Shown here piece by piece: positions 18,392 through 26,391 of a stretch of DNA of 64,000 nt. Position 1 is the first letter of the stretch. Each line of letters opens with the position of its first letter. Source of the DNA: Candidatus Gastranaerophilales bacterium (GTDB lineage Bacteria; Cyanobacteriota; Vampirovibrionia; Gastranaerophilales; Gastranaerophilaceae). Below the pieces are notes generated by a model. That model ran no database searches, was not told where the DNA came from, and saw nothing but the letters and a program-made list of their open reading frames with translations. The stretch is from assembly GCA_900766355.1 (NCBI GenBank), contig CAAFVD010000119.1:9227-73226 (forward strand), in the 5' to 3' direction. A program made the position numbers and the translations under genes.

Positions 18392-18568
18392 TTATTCAAC
18401 GATAATAGCTGAAACTGGGCAAGAATCTGCTGCTTCTTTAACACCATCTTCATTGTCTGCAACTGCTGATTCGTTAACAACTGCTTTATCATCGATACTG
18501 AATACTGCGTCACAAATTGATTCACAAGCGCCGCATGCGATACAAGAATCTTCTACTGTTACTTTCAT
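18392..18568 (-). CDS. Short 4Fe-4S ferredoxin
   Basis: A 58-aa acidic electron carrier. The N-terminal half has MKVTVEDSCIACGACESICD, giving a Cys-x2-Cys-x2-Cys-x3-Cys-like cluster of ligands. The C-terminal half has DSCPVSAIIVE, where a single CP motif supplies the fourth ligand. The second full cluster motif of 2x[4Fe-4S] ferredoxins is absent, so one [4Fe-4S] cluster is expected, as in Thermotoga-type small ferredoxins. An AAGGAG site sits 6 nt before the ATG. Monocistronic with its own terminator, next to deoB. The donor and acceptor cannot be told from sequence. Confidence 0.93.
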   Translation of the reverse strand: MKVTVEDSCIACGACESICDAVFSIDDKAVVNESAVADNEDGVKEAADSCPVSAIIVE

Positions 18569-18646
18569 TTTTTTCTCCTTTTTGATAGTTTTTAAAATTT
18601 GTAATCGTTACTTATTACAAAATTATTATATCAGAAAATAAAAATA

Positions 18647-19828
18647 TTAAAATATCCAGTTTGTTATTTCTTTAGAAATGTTATCAAAACCTAATTGTAA
18701 TCCTAAATCTTTTGGTTCAATACCTTTTCTATAATATAAAACTGGAACATATTCTCTTGTATGGTCTGTACCTGGAACAGTAGGGTCACAACCGTGATCA
18801 GCAGTAATAACTAACAAATCGTCATCTTTCATACAATCCATAATCATGCCTGCATATTTATCTACTTCTTCTACTGCCTTGCCATAACCTTCAGGGTTGT
18901 TTCTATGACCATATAACATATCTGTATCTACAAGGTTTGTAAATATCAACGATTTATTTGGTTTCATATCTTGAGGAGTAGACTCATACTTAATACTGTT
19001 CAAATCAAGTTCATCTTTAACTGCTTTTATTGTCAATTCCAAACCTTCTTTGTTAGAACCAGTATGAATAGCATGAGTTATACCAGCTTTTGAGAAAATA
19101 TCTTCTATTTTACCAATAGCAACAACTTCTCCACCTGATTCCTTAATTCTATCAAGCATAGTTTCGCCTGTTGGTTCAACCGAATAATCACGTCTATCTT
19201 TACCAATTCTTGTTGGTTTGCCATCAATAATTTTATATGGACGAGCAATAACACGAGAAACGTGATAATTTCCATCATCAAGAAGTTTTCTTGCGATTCT
19301 ACACCATTCATAAAGTGTTTCAAGCGGTATCATATCAGTATCAACTGCAATTTGGAACACACTATCTGCACTTGTATAAACTATTGGGAATTTTGTTTTG
19401 TGGTGTTCATCATTCAATTCTTCAATAATTGCAGTACCACTTGCTGGACGGTTTGCAAGAATACCACCACATTTTGTTTCTTGAATAAAATCATTTACTA
19501 ATTTTTCAGGAAAACCTTGTGGGAATGTAGCAAATGGTTTTTCAGAAACAAGACCAGCTATTTCCCAGTGACCTGTTGTAGTGTCTTTACCTTTTGATTT
19601 TTCTTGTAAAGTTCCATATTGTCCGATTGGAGATGTTTCTTTTGGCACACCTTCAAAATCTTGAATATTTCCCAAACCTAACTTTGCCATATTTGGTAAG
19701 CTAAGTCCTTTGTTAAATTTACAGATATTTGCTAATGTATTACATTCAGGAATATCGTTAAATTCTTTACAATCAGGCATTGCACCTATTCCCATAGAAT
19801 CAATAACAAGAATAATTGCTCTTTTCAT
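18647..19828 (-). CDS. deoB: Phosphopentomutase
   Basis: Interconverts (deoxy)ribose 1-phosphate and 5-phosphate in nucleoside salvage. It has 393 aa, the usual DeoB length, and belongs to the alkaline phosphatase superfamily. Motifs: metal-binding IILVIDSMGIGAMPDCKEF at the N-terminus, GKDTTTGHWEIAG around the phosphorylated threonine, and the C-terminal DHGCDPTVPGTDHTREYVP metal site. It is the last gene of a mlaD-upp-deoB operon, starting 4 bp after upp with an AAAGGAT site. Together with upp it forms a pyrimidine/nucleoside salvage pair. Confidence 0.96.
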   Translation of the reverse strand: MKRAIILVIDSMGIGAMPDCKEFNDIPECNTLANICKFNKGLSLPNMAKLGLGNIQDFEGVPKETSPIGQYGTLQEKSKGKDTTTGHWEIAGLVSEKPFATFPQGFPEKLVNDFIQETKCGGILANRPASGTAIIEELNDEHHKTKFPIVYTSADSVFQIAVDTDMIPLETLYEWCRIARKLLDDGNYHVSRVIARPYKIIDGKPTRIGKDRRDYSVEPTGETMLDRIKESGGEVVAIGKIEDIFSKAGITHAIHTGSNKEGLELTIKAVKDELDLNSIKYESTPQDMKPNKSLIFTNLVDTDMLYGHRNNPEGYGKAVEEVDKYAGMIMDCMKDDDLLVITADHGCDPTVPGTDHTREYVPVLYYRKGIEPKDLGLQLGFDNISKEITNWIF

Positions 19829-19831
19829 AAT

Positions 19832-20497
19832 TTATCCTTTCGCTTCAACTGTATTAAATATTCTATCGCCAGCATCTCCCATGCCAGGAACTATATAACC
19901 TCTTTCATTCAAACATTCATCAATTGCAGCAACGGTAATTTCAACTTCTGGAAACTCTTTTTGGATAAGTTCTATACCTTGAGGTGCTGCAAAAATACAG
20001 ATACATTTAATATTTTTTTGAGGAATTCCTTTTTCGGCATACAACTTTATAGCCTCTAAAAGAGAATTACCTGTAGCTAACATTGGGTCTGTGATATATA
20101 CATAGAATTTTTCAGGATTTGGAGTAGCCATAGGGACTTTATTATAATACCAAACTGGTTTAAGAGTTTTTTCATCTCTGTACATACCAATATGTCTAAT
20201 GCAAGCATCAGGAAGAATATCAATTGCTTCATCTGTAAAAATTAATCCTGCTCTTAAAATCGGAGAAATAATGATTTTAATATCAGGATCAATATCTTTT
20301 GCTATACATGTTTTTAGTGGTGTGTGAACTTCTCTATCTACAAGAGGAAGATTTTTTGAAGCTTCATAAAGAAGTGCTCTTGTAATCTTTCTTGCTGCAA
20401 TTCTAACATCTTGCGAATCATTATCCTTGTCCCTCATTGTACAAAGACTCTGACAAATAACTGGGTTCGTTATCAATTTGATTTTATCGTTATTCAT
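19832..20497 (-). CDS. upp: Uracil phosphoribosyltransferase
   Basis: Makes UMP from uracil and PRPP. It has 221 aa from the ATG at 20495-20497 (MNNDKIKLITNPVICQ), chosen for the AGGAG site 8 nt upstream; a GTG at 20506 would add only three residues. The PRPP loop is VYITDPMLATGNSLLEAIKL and the uracil-binding C-terminus is ERGYIVPGMGDAGDRIF, both diagnostic of Upp. It overlaps the end of mlaD by 8 bp and is followed 4 bp later by deoB, so the three are co-transcribed. Confidence 0.96.
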   Translation of the reverse strand: MNNDKIKLITNPVICQSLCTMRDKDNDSQDVRIAARKITRALLYEASKNLPLVDREVHTPLKTCIAKDIDPDIKIIISPILRAGLIFTDEAIDILPDACIRHIGMYRDEKTLKPVWYYNKVPMATPNPEKFYVYITDPMLATGNSLLEAIKLYAEKGIPQKNIKCICIFAAPQGIELIQKEFPEVEITVAAIDECLNERGYIVPGMGDAGDRIFNTVEAKG

Positions 20498-21170
20498 CTT
20501 TTTCACTCCTACTTTCTTTTTTTATTTCTTCCATTTTACCTTTATAATTTTGAACATTCTTTTGTATATTATCAACCCAACCGTTAGAAAATTCAAGAAA
20601 ATTATTTACATCTTTTTGAGCATTCGAACTTTCTTCTTCTAACCCTGCAGATTTCAACTCATCACCAAAGAAAGAAACCTTATATATTATAGAACCTAAT
20701 TTGGTAAACATTTGATACAAAAGTTTCCAACAATCGTGTAATCGTTTTGGTTTTGCGACGATAATATAATCGTCGCCATCTAACCCGTATTGTTGAACAT
20801 ATTTAGGGTCAGGTGGATATAATTCTATAGATTTTGACCCTCCAAGACCTGAGAACTCAACATTAGCGATTGTCCCCCTAGGCAATTTTACAGATTTATC
20901 TTTTATTATAAATCTTACAAAGACTTCATCATCATTTACTATTTTTAGTTTAGTAACATATCCAACAGGAACTCCCATAAAATTGACAGGAGAACCTACG
21001 ATAAGTCCATCAACATCAGGCATAAAAACATTATGTAACTCATACGATTTTTGTTTCGCTGAATACATAAAAAATCCAAAAACAGAAAGTGCTAACACAA
21101 TTAATAACCAAATAAGTAATTCAATTTCTCGAAAATTACGGGTACGTATCTTTCTAGCACTTTTTTCCAT
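20490..21170 (-). CDS. MlaD/MCE-family lipid transport protein
   Basis: A 226-aa protein with a single N-terminal membrane helix (IELLIWLLIVLALSVFGFF, about residues 16-36) and one MCE domain (about 44-120; DVDGLIVGSPVNFMGVPVGY and VEFSGLGGSKSIELYPPDP). It ends in a charged, helical C-terminal tail. MCE proteins form periplasmic rings that move lipids between membranes with an ABC transporter. No mlaE/mlaF genes are adjacent; instead it leads a salvage operon (upp, deoB). The start lies 6 nt after a TATAAT box with no ribosome binding site, so its mRNA may be leaderless. Confidence 0.86.
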   Translation of the reverse strand: MEKSARKIRTRNFREIELLIWLLIVLALSVFGFFMYSAKQKSYELHNVFMPDVDGLIVGSPVNFMGVPVGYVTKLKIVNDDEVFVRFIIKDKSVKLPRGTIANVEFSGLGGSKSIELYPPDPKYVQQYGLDGDDYIIVAKPKRLHDCWKLLYQMFTKLGSIIYKVSFFGDELKSAGLEEESSNAQKDVNNFLEFSNGWVDNIQKNVQNYKGKMEEIKKESRSEKDE

Positions 21171-21176
21171 AACCTG

Positions 21177-21205
21177 ATTATATCTAAAAATCCAAAATTC
21201 AACAA
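21177..21205 (-). promoter_or_regulatory. Promoter of mlaD-upp-deoB, leaderless type
   Basis: On the minus strand: TTGTTG (-35), 17 bp, TATAAT (-10), then CAGGTT and the mlaD ATG. The start point expected 6-7 nt after the -10 coincides with the ATG, so the transcript would have no leader. Boxes are seen; use is inferred. Confidence 0.6.
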
Positions 21206-21210
21206 TAGGA

Positions 21211-21261
21211 GGATTGTAAAAAAGTCAAAAAATGACAATTTTTTGAACTTTTTTACAATCC
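21211..21261. repeat. Long near-perfect inverted repeat
   Basis: GGATTGTAAAAAAGT at the left and ACTTTTTTACAATCC at the right, with further pairing inside (CAAAAAA / TTTTTTG), make a hairpin of about 24 bp with one bulged base. It lies between the divergent mlaD and the 398-aa gene. Not an obvious terminator for either, because both genes start here; could be an RNA structure or a small mobile-element remnant. Confidence 0.6.
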
Positions 21262-21277
21262 GACCCAAGGTGTGTGA

Positions 21278-21315
21278 AAGGTAGGTTGTGTGTGGGATAA
21301 CAGACAACCTACCTT
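21278..21315. repeat. Second inverted repeat in the same intergenic region
   Basis: AAGGTAGGTTGT, a 14-nt loop, then ACAACCTACCTT: a perfect 12-bp stem. It is 16 bp from the previous hairpin and about 110 bp upstream of the 398-aa gene. It would lie in the 5' untranslated region or promoter of that gene. No match to a riboswitch class known to me. Confidence 0.55.
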
Positions 21316-21425
21316 GAAACCGTACCGTTGAGAATACAGAAAATGTCAAAAATTAATAATCCATTACGAGTATTGAGATTAAGTTTAAGTTATTGTATTG
21401 TTAAATCTACATATAGGAGAAATAA

Positions 21426-22622
21426 ATGAACGCAATAGAAAAAATTATCGGAATAAACGAAGTTTTAAAAGACATTTTTAAATTTGTACAAGAAGATGAA
21501 GAAATCAAAACCGATTTCCACGAATATCTTTCTACAATGGGAGCATTAAATGCTACCTCTACTCAAATGGAAAAACTTTTTATTCCATACGTTTTCGAGC
21601 GTTATTTGGGTGAACCTGCAAAAAACATTATTGAACTTTATAACGAACGTGGAAACTCTAGCAAACCAGAAATTGCTAAAAGTTTTTTGACGGCACAATA
21701 CTCTATTTTCAAAATAAAACGTATTCTTAAAAACGGTTTCAAACTATACAACCTTACTAACGAAAAAGATTACGAGGTTATATCACTTACTAAAATGACA
21801 AACTTTAGAGGAATCGGTATGGGCGAGTTTGTCGTTGCAAGACTTTTCAAGCTTGATAACGAATATTATTTGATAGGAATAGATAATGTTCTATCAGCTT
21901 CACAAGAAGAAGATGCAACAAGATACGCAGTTGTAAGAATTGTTCAAGCACCTTGGCTTGTTTATGAAGATAACGAGGAAAAAGAAAACGAAATCAAAAA
22001 TTCTGTGCAAGAAACTTATAACAAGTTTATAGAGATGTATAAAACTGACGAACTTATAACTGTTAATAAATACGCAGATGATATCATTGGACAACTTAGT
22101 GAAGATGAAGCAAAAGAAGATTTTAATATTGATGAATACATCAAACCTATTGAAACCTTCAAATATTTTGAAATCAAAGAACTTCAAAACGACTATAGCA
22201 ACTTTATAGAAAACTCATTAGGTGGATTTTCTTCACACAAAGAAACCTACGATGTCGGTATCATTATGGACAAAGAATTTGGTATATACACAATTCCATT
22301 CTATAAAACTTTCTGTATGATTTTTGAAGATATGGACAAAGTTGAAAACGCAAAAGAATGTATTAAATATTTCTTGAACAATGATTCTATTTCTGATTCA
22401 ATTCTTAAACGAGTTGCATCAAAATATTCTAACTTTATGGAAGTTATAAACAAAGAACTCGAAACAAATTATACGTTAGAAGAATTGATTGAACATTACA
22501 AAATGGACTTTTTAAGAAGAAAAATCTATTCTTCAACCTCTGTATTGTTACATTCTAATGTATTTTCAACCTCTCTTGGTTTGCTTGATAGTGTTGATGA
22601 ATATGTTAATATGAATCAATAA
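21426..22622 (+). CDS. Hypothetical protein, 398 aa
   Basis: Not recognised. A soluble, acidic (Glu/Lys-rich), mostly helical protein without signal peptide or membrane segment. Possible landmarks are a globular region with YFLIGID-type strands around residues 120-180 (GMGEFVVARLFKLDNEYYLI, AVVRIVQAPWLVYED) and a long helical C-terminus ending in SVDEYVNMNQ. A TAGGAG site lies 8 nt before the ATG. The upstream region holds two large hairpins; a bidirectional terminator follows. Codon use matches the surroundings, which suggests a core gene of the lineage. Confidence 0.78.
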   Translation: MNAIEKIIGINEVLKDIFKFVQEDEEIKTDFHEYLSTMGALNATSTQMEKLFIPYVFERYLGEPAKNIIELYNERGNSSKPEIAKSFLTAQYSIFKIKRILKNGFKLYNLTNEKDYEVISLTKMTNFRGIGMGEFVVARLFKLDNEYYLIGIDNVLSASQEEDATRYAVVRIVQAPWLVYEDNEEKENEIKNSVQETYNKFIEMYKTDELITVNKYADDIIGQLSEDEAKEDFNIDEYIKPIETFKYFEIKELQNDYSNFIENSLGGFSSHKETYDVGIIMDKEFGIYTIPFYKTFCMIFEDMDKVENAKECIKYFLNNDSISDSILKRVASKYSNFMEVINKELETNYTLEELIEHYKMDFLRRKIYSSTSVLLHSNVFSTSLGLLDSVDEYVNMNQ

Positions 22623-22645
22623 TTTTGTTGTTAAAGCTTCATAAT

Positions 22646-22684
22646 AAAAAAGGTGAGAGGTAAAATTTACCTCTCACCTTTTTA
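22646..22684. terminator. Bidirectional terminator
   Basis: AAAAAGGTGAGAGGTAAA and its complement form a perfect stem with A and T tracts on both sides. It serves the 398-aa gene and the convergent winged-helix gene. Confidence 0.92.
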
Positions 22685-22706
22685 AACTTTAATACCTGTT
22701 ATATTA

Positions 22707-22928
22707 TTAAACTAATCTAACAGAAATTGATTTAGGTTTTCTTGTATAAGAAATTTTATCTTCTCTAGATAACCAACCTAAACCCATAGAAACGAAATTG
22801 TCTTCCAAATCTAAATCTTTAGTCATTTTGTTGATTGTAACTTCACCTTTGTCTGCAAGGTAGTTATAAATTTGACCTGCTGATTCAATGATTTGTTCTT
22901 GCATTTCTTTTCTTACTTTTGTAGCCAT
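22707..22928 (-). CDS. Small winged-helix protein (DUF2582-like)
   Basis: A 73-aa protein resembling the DUF2582 winged-helix family: a helix (MQEQIIESAGQIYNYLADKG), then EVTINKMTKDLDLEDNFVSM as the helix-turn-helix and SREDKISYTRKPKSISVRLV as the wing. The start at 22926-22928 (MATKVRKEM) was chosen because an AAGGAG site lies 8 nt upstream; a longer frame to 23021 lacks one. Members of this family in gut anaerobes are of unknown function, perhaps DNA binding. Convergent with the 398-aa gene. Confidence 0.8.
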   Translation of the reverse strand: MATKVRKEMQEQIIESAGQIYNYLADKGEVTINKMTKDLDLEDNFVSMGLGWLSREDKISYTRKPKSISVRLV

Positions 22929-23100
22929 GTTGTGATTCTCCTTGTTTGTACAATTCTTTGTTATCATTCTTGATAACACACTAGTATAATATTGAAAAAG
23001 TGTATTTTGTACAATCATCATTTAGTATGATTTTATTTATAACTAAAGATGTAGATTTTTAATATTTTAACTACTATGCTAATTCTCACATTTATATACA

Positions 23101-23142
23101 ACAACACGTCCAACAAAGAATTTTGCTGGACGGATTGTTGAT
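23101..23142 (-). terminator. Terminator of the 460-aa translocator-like gene
   Basis: CAACAA...GTCCAGCAAA on the minus strand pairs with TTTGTTGGAC...TTGTTG around an ATTC loop, close to the stop at 23156. The tail (GTTGTTGTAT) is only moderately T-rich, so termination is likely but not certain. Confidence 0.6.
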
Positions 23143-23155
23143 TGATAATTCTTTA

Positions 23156-24538
23156 TTATGCTGCAGCACCTTCTGGGGCAGTTGGTTCTTCTGGTTTTTC
23201 ACCATTTCCATTACCATTTGTAGGCGTTGTTGGATTGCTACCAGCTGGCTGAGTTGGATTATTTTTGTTTGCTTTATCTACACCTTCTTGTACTTTTTGA
23301 GTAGTTTCTGCATTCTCTGTTGTGATTGTTGTATATTCAGCACCTGTTGATTCTGTAAATCCTGCTTGTTGTTCTATATTGCTACGTAAATTATTAACAT
23401 TGTCTTGCATTTCAGAACCAGCATCAGCACATTGAAATTCATCTTTTGCTTTATTACCCATTTTAATTGCTGCAGCTACGACCATAGCATTACCAGCCAC
23501 CATCATTACACAACCAGCAATCCCTATTGCGATAGCTGCAAATTTTGACCATATACCAGGAACTTTCAATGCAGCTTTTGTTGCTGATATAGTATGATTT
23601 ACTGCCATAATTATACCTGTAGCTAACAACAATGCGGAATTAACAGTTGCTAATACACCCATAGTTGTACCTTGTTTTAAAAACTCCGAAACTGCATCTC
23701 CTGATTCTGCAACACCTGAAGCTTCTGCACTATTACCAGAATAAGTTTCTAAACCTTTTTCTAAATCTCCAAGCATTGCACCTGTAGGATCTTGTTCTCC
23801 CTCTTGAGTAAGTTCATCTAATTGAGCTTGTAGTTCTGCAACTTTTTCTTGATTACCTTGAGATTCATATACAGAGAGCTGAGCTTGTAATGCTCCTATT
23901 TGAGTTATTCTATCAACATCACCTGTGAGTTTTGTATCTGATAACTCTTTGTATTTTTGAGCATCTTCAACCATTGTATCCATATCTGATGTCATTAAAT
24001 CAAAATAATTTTGAATTGTTTGATTTGTATCACCTGAAGTATCTCTATAATTTGTTCTACTTCCTAACTGATCATCAAAAGAATTTGCAGCTACAATAGC
24101 TAAAGCACCTATTGCTAAATCAACGCCACCTGCAAGAACTGCAGCAAAAGGAATCTTTGATGTCGCACTATTTTTTAATGCCGCACTCAAAAATGTTTTC
24201 CCTAAAGTAGCTGATGCAGCAGCAGCTACAGTTGTACCTGCGGAAGCTGCAGTATCTAAAATAGCTCCTCCTGCATCACTACTTTCTGTATCTTTCGTAT
24301 CAATCTGATTTTTACCAACATTTTTCATTTCATCATTTGAATAGTCAATCGTATCTTCATCGACTTTGCCTTCAAGGTACTTTGTTTGGCCACTATCAAG
24401 TTTTTGAGTATTACCTTGATCTACGTCTTTTTTAATAGTATTAGCATTATTATCAGTAATAGGTTTTTGATCACCAGCTACTGCAAATCCTGTAGTACTA
24501 CTATCTTTTATGTATTCAACTGGCTTTACTCCTGCCAT
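23156..24538 (-). CDS. Signal-less protein with two hydrophobic regions (translocator-like)
   Basis: A 460-aa protein not assigned to a family. It starts without a signal peptide (MAGVKPVEYIKDSSTTGFAV). It has an N-terminal soluble part, hydrophobic region 1 (about residues 88-153, AAVLAGGVDLAIGALAIVAA), a middle coiled coil (about 180-245, QLSVYESQGNQEKVAELQAQ), hydrophobic region 2 (about 293-358, two helices) and a disordered Pro/Asn/Gly tail ending EEPTAPEGAAA. This order resembles type III secretion translocator proteins, but no sequence match is claimed. The ATG at 24538 was chosen over a GTG at 24544 because GAGG lies 5 nt upstream. Monocistronic, with its own terminator, next to the flagellar operon. 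Confidence 0.75.
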   Translation of the reverse strand: MAGVKPVEYIKDSSTTGFAVAGDQKPITDNNANTIKKDVDQGNTQKLDSGQTKYLEGKVDEDTIDYSNDEMKNVGKNQIDTKDTESSDAGGAILDTAASAGTTVAAAASATLGKTFLSAALKNSATSKIPFAAVLAGGVDLAIGALAIVAANSFDDQLGSRTNYRDTSGDTNQTIQNYFDLMTSDMDTMVEDAQKYKELSDTKLTGDVDRITQIGALQAQLSVYESQGNQEKVAELQAQLDELTQEGEQDPTGAMLGDLEKGLETYSGNSAEASGVAESGDAVSEFLKQGTTMGVLATVNSALLLATGIIMAVNHTISATKAALKVPGIWSKFAAIAIGIAGCVMMVAGNAMVVAAAIKMGNKAKDEFQCADAGSEMQDNVNNLRSNIEQQAGFTESTGAEYTTITTENAETTQKVQEGVDKANKNNPTQPAGSNPTTPTNGNGNGEKPEEPTAPEGAAA

Positions 24539-24725
24539 AAGCACCTCTCTTATATTACTTCTTATATATAAAAAGTATTTTCAGATAAGCTAATTTCACC
24601 CAAACAAATTTCCGTAACATTTGTTAACATTACCCTAAAAAATAAAATAATCTAATTATTTAGTTATAGAAACTACTAGTTTGATAAAATGATGAATTCA
24701 AGCATTTTATTGTTAAAATAGTAAT

Positions 24726-25046
24726 ATGGCACAAGTAGATATTTCACAAGATACAGAATTAAAAGAAGTCGGGTTAGAGCTTATGTTCTTGACCCCAGAG
24801 AAATATGCTGGCGATGACGGGATTACCGCAGTTGAGCTATCAAAACTTGTCAAACTTCCACTTGATACAGTAAAGAAAAAATTAGCAATCTTAAAAGATA
24901 AAAATATAGTCAGAGTAAAGGGAAATAATCCTAAATTCTGGCTTTTTGATGAATACAATTTTCAACGTATGGACGAAGACGATGAAGTCTTTCTTCTACT
25001 TTCTTGTTTTGATGATGTAGATTTTGACAAATATTTTACATACTAA
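24726..25046 (+). CDS. Small winged-helix protein, 106 aa
   Basis: A short acidic protein with a helix-turn-helix-like middle (GITAVELSKLVKLPLDTVKK followed by KLAILKDKNIVRVKGNNPKF), which reads as a winged helix in which a recognition helix leads into a beta wing. It ends in an acidic tail (DEDDEVFLLLSCFDDVDFDK). It is probably a transcriptional regulator or adaptor; the target is unknown. A TAAAAT box ends 6 nt before the ATG and no ribosome binding site exists, so the mRNA may be leaderless. It is divergent from the translocator-like gene and convergent with the flagellar operon end. Confidence 0.7.
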   Translation: MAQVDISQDTELKEVGLELMFLTPEKYAGDDGITAVELSKLVKLPLDTVKKKLAILKDKNIVRVKGNNPKFWLFDEYNFQRMDEDDEVFLLLSCFDDVDFDKYFTY

Positions 25047-25204
25047 TAAAATCTTTTATTTCTATATCAACCCCTAAATTATACAAACATCATAAACTGT
25101 CATCTAAAATTAATTAAAATAGCTTTACATAAAAGACAACAATAAAAATGCTACATTCAAACTTGAAACTTTTATTCAGAATTTATGAGTTTTTACAAAA
25201 GAAA

Positions 25205-25225
25205 AAGGACAAAAAAGTTGTCCTT
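25205..25225 (-). terminator. Terminator of the flagellar operon
   Basis: AAGGACAA / TTGTCCTT stem with a 5-nt loop, followed on the minus strand by a T-rich stretch, about 50 bp past the second flgL. It closes the operon that runs from 34.0 kb. Confidence 0.75.
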
Positions 25226-25274
25226 AATAAATGGTAAGTATTATTTATAAATTTTAGATATTATATTTTGGGGT

Positions 25275-26378
25275 CTACATATAATTCAACAAGTTCATTG
25301 TCATAATAGAAGTTGATGCCTGCATACTTGCTTGATAAGCATACTGTGCATTATACCAATCACTAACTGCTTGCGTTAAATCAATTTCTTGAATACCTGA
25401 AACATATTCCTTCAAATTATTTTCACTATCTTTTAAAGACTCTGTAGACATTGTCATTTTGTTAGTAATAGTACCAAAACGAGAATTAACTAATGTCATT
25501 TTGTCCATAGATTCTGAAAATCCACCTAATAACCCGTTAATTTTATCATAACAAGCCTTCACATCTGCTCCAGCAGTTTCTTTTTCTGCTTGTGTTGCAT
25601 TATCTGGCAAAGCCTCTTGAGCATCTAATTTATCTATTGTATCTTGCAAAGCATTTCTTAATTCAATCAAATCGCTCATAACACCACTTGAAGAATTCAA
25701 TTTATACGTTGGTTTACCATCTGCATCTAACACCGGAGTAACTCCATCGGCTTCGTAGATAGGTTCTTTGTCATAATCTCCAAACACTTCTATGCCTGTA
25801 ACATTCATCGTTTGGAACACTCCATCTGCTACTTCAAGTTGTCTTTGCCAATCTTTATCTATTGGTGTTCCGTTGTATTTAATACCAATAATTTCGTCTG
25901 TCTTGTTACCTTTATCATCAATTCCATACTCAATAGAATAAGCTGAAGTTTTAGTATTTGTACCACCATACAAATAATTTCCGTTATAATTTGTATTCGC
26001 AAGATTTACAACAGTTTCGATAATTTGGTCAAGTTCTGATAAAGACGCTTTTATTGTGCTTTTTGTAGAAGTTCCGTTTGCTGCTGTAGTTGCCAAATCT
26101 TTTGCTCTTTGAGCTTTATCAATAACTTTTTCAATAGTTTCTGATGAATCTTTTATTTCATTTGCAATAGAACTCACATTTGCACCCAAAACACCAATAC
26201 GAGTAAGTTGTCTATTAGAATTGATAATATTAACTGATTCTATAGTATCGTCCATTAAAGAATTAACACGTTTACCTGTAGTAATTTGATTTGTTAATTT
26301 TGCATAGTCAGCATATCTTTTATTTATCTGAGATGCTAATGTCGAATTTACTGCCGATGATGTTACTCTTGAAATCAT
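25275..26378 (-). CDS. flgL: Flagellar hook-filament junction protein FlgL (second copy)
   Basis: A 367-aa paralogue of the FlgL at 4.1-5.1 kb. The N-terminal (YAKLTNQITTGKRVNSLMDD) and C-terminal (VSGIQEIDLTQAVSDWYNAQ, ending MTMNLLNYM) axial motifs are conserved. The middle has an insertion around residues 205-260 (including EADGVTPVLDADGKPTYKL) that the first copy lacks. An AAGGAT site precedes the ATG. It is the last gene of the long flagellar operon, 13 bp after flgK. This copy, being in the main operon, is more likely the general-purpose one; that is inference. Confidence 0.93.
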   Translation of the reverse strand: MISRVTSSAVNSTLASQINKRYADYAKLTNQITTGKRVNSLMDDTIESVNIINSNRQLTRIGVLGANVSSIANEIKDSSETIEKVIDKAQRAKDLATTAANGTSTKSTIKASLSELDQIIETVVNLANTNYNGNYLYGGTNTKTSAYSIEYGIDDKGNKTDEIIGIKYNGTPIDKDWQRQLEVADGVFQTMNVTGIEVFGDYDKEPIYEADGVTPVLDADGKPTYKLNSSSGVMSDLIELRNALQDTIDKLDAQEALPDNATQAEKETAGADVKACYDKINGLLGGFSESMDKMTLVNSRFGTITNKMTMSTESLKDSENNLKEYVSGIQEIDLTQAVSDWYNAQYAYQASMQASTSIMTMNLLNYM

Positions 26379-26391
26379 TTATCTATCCTTT

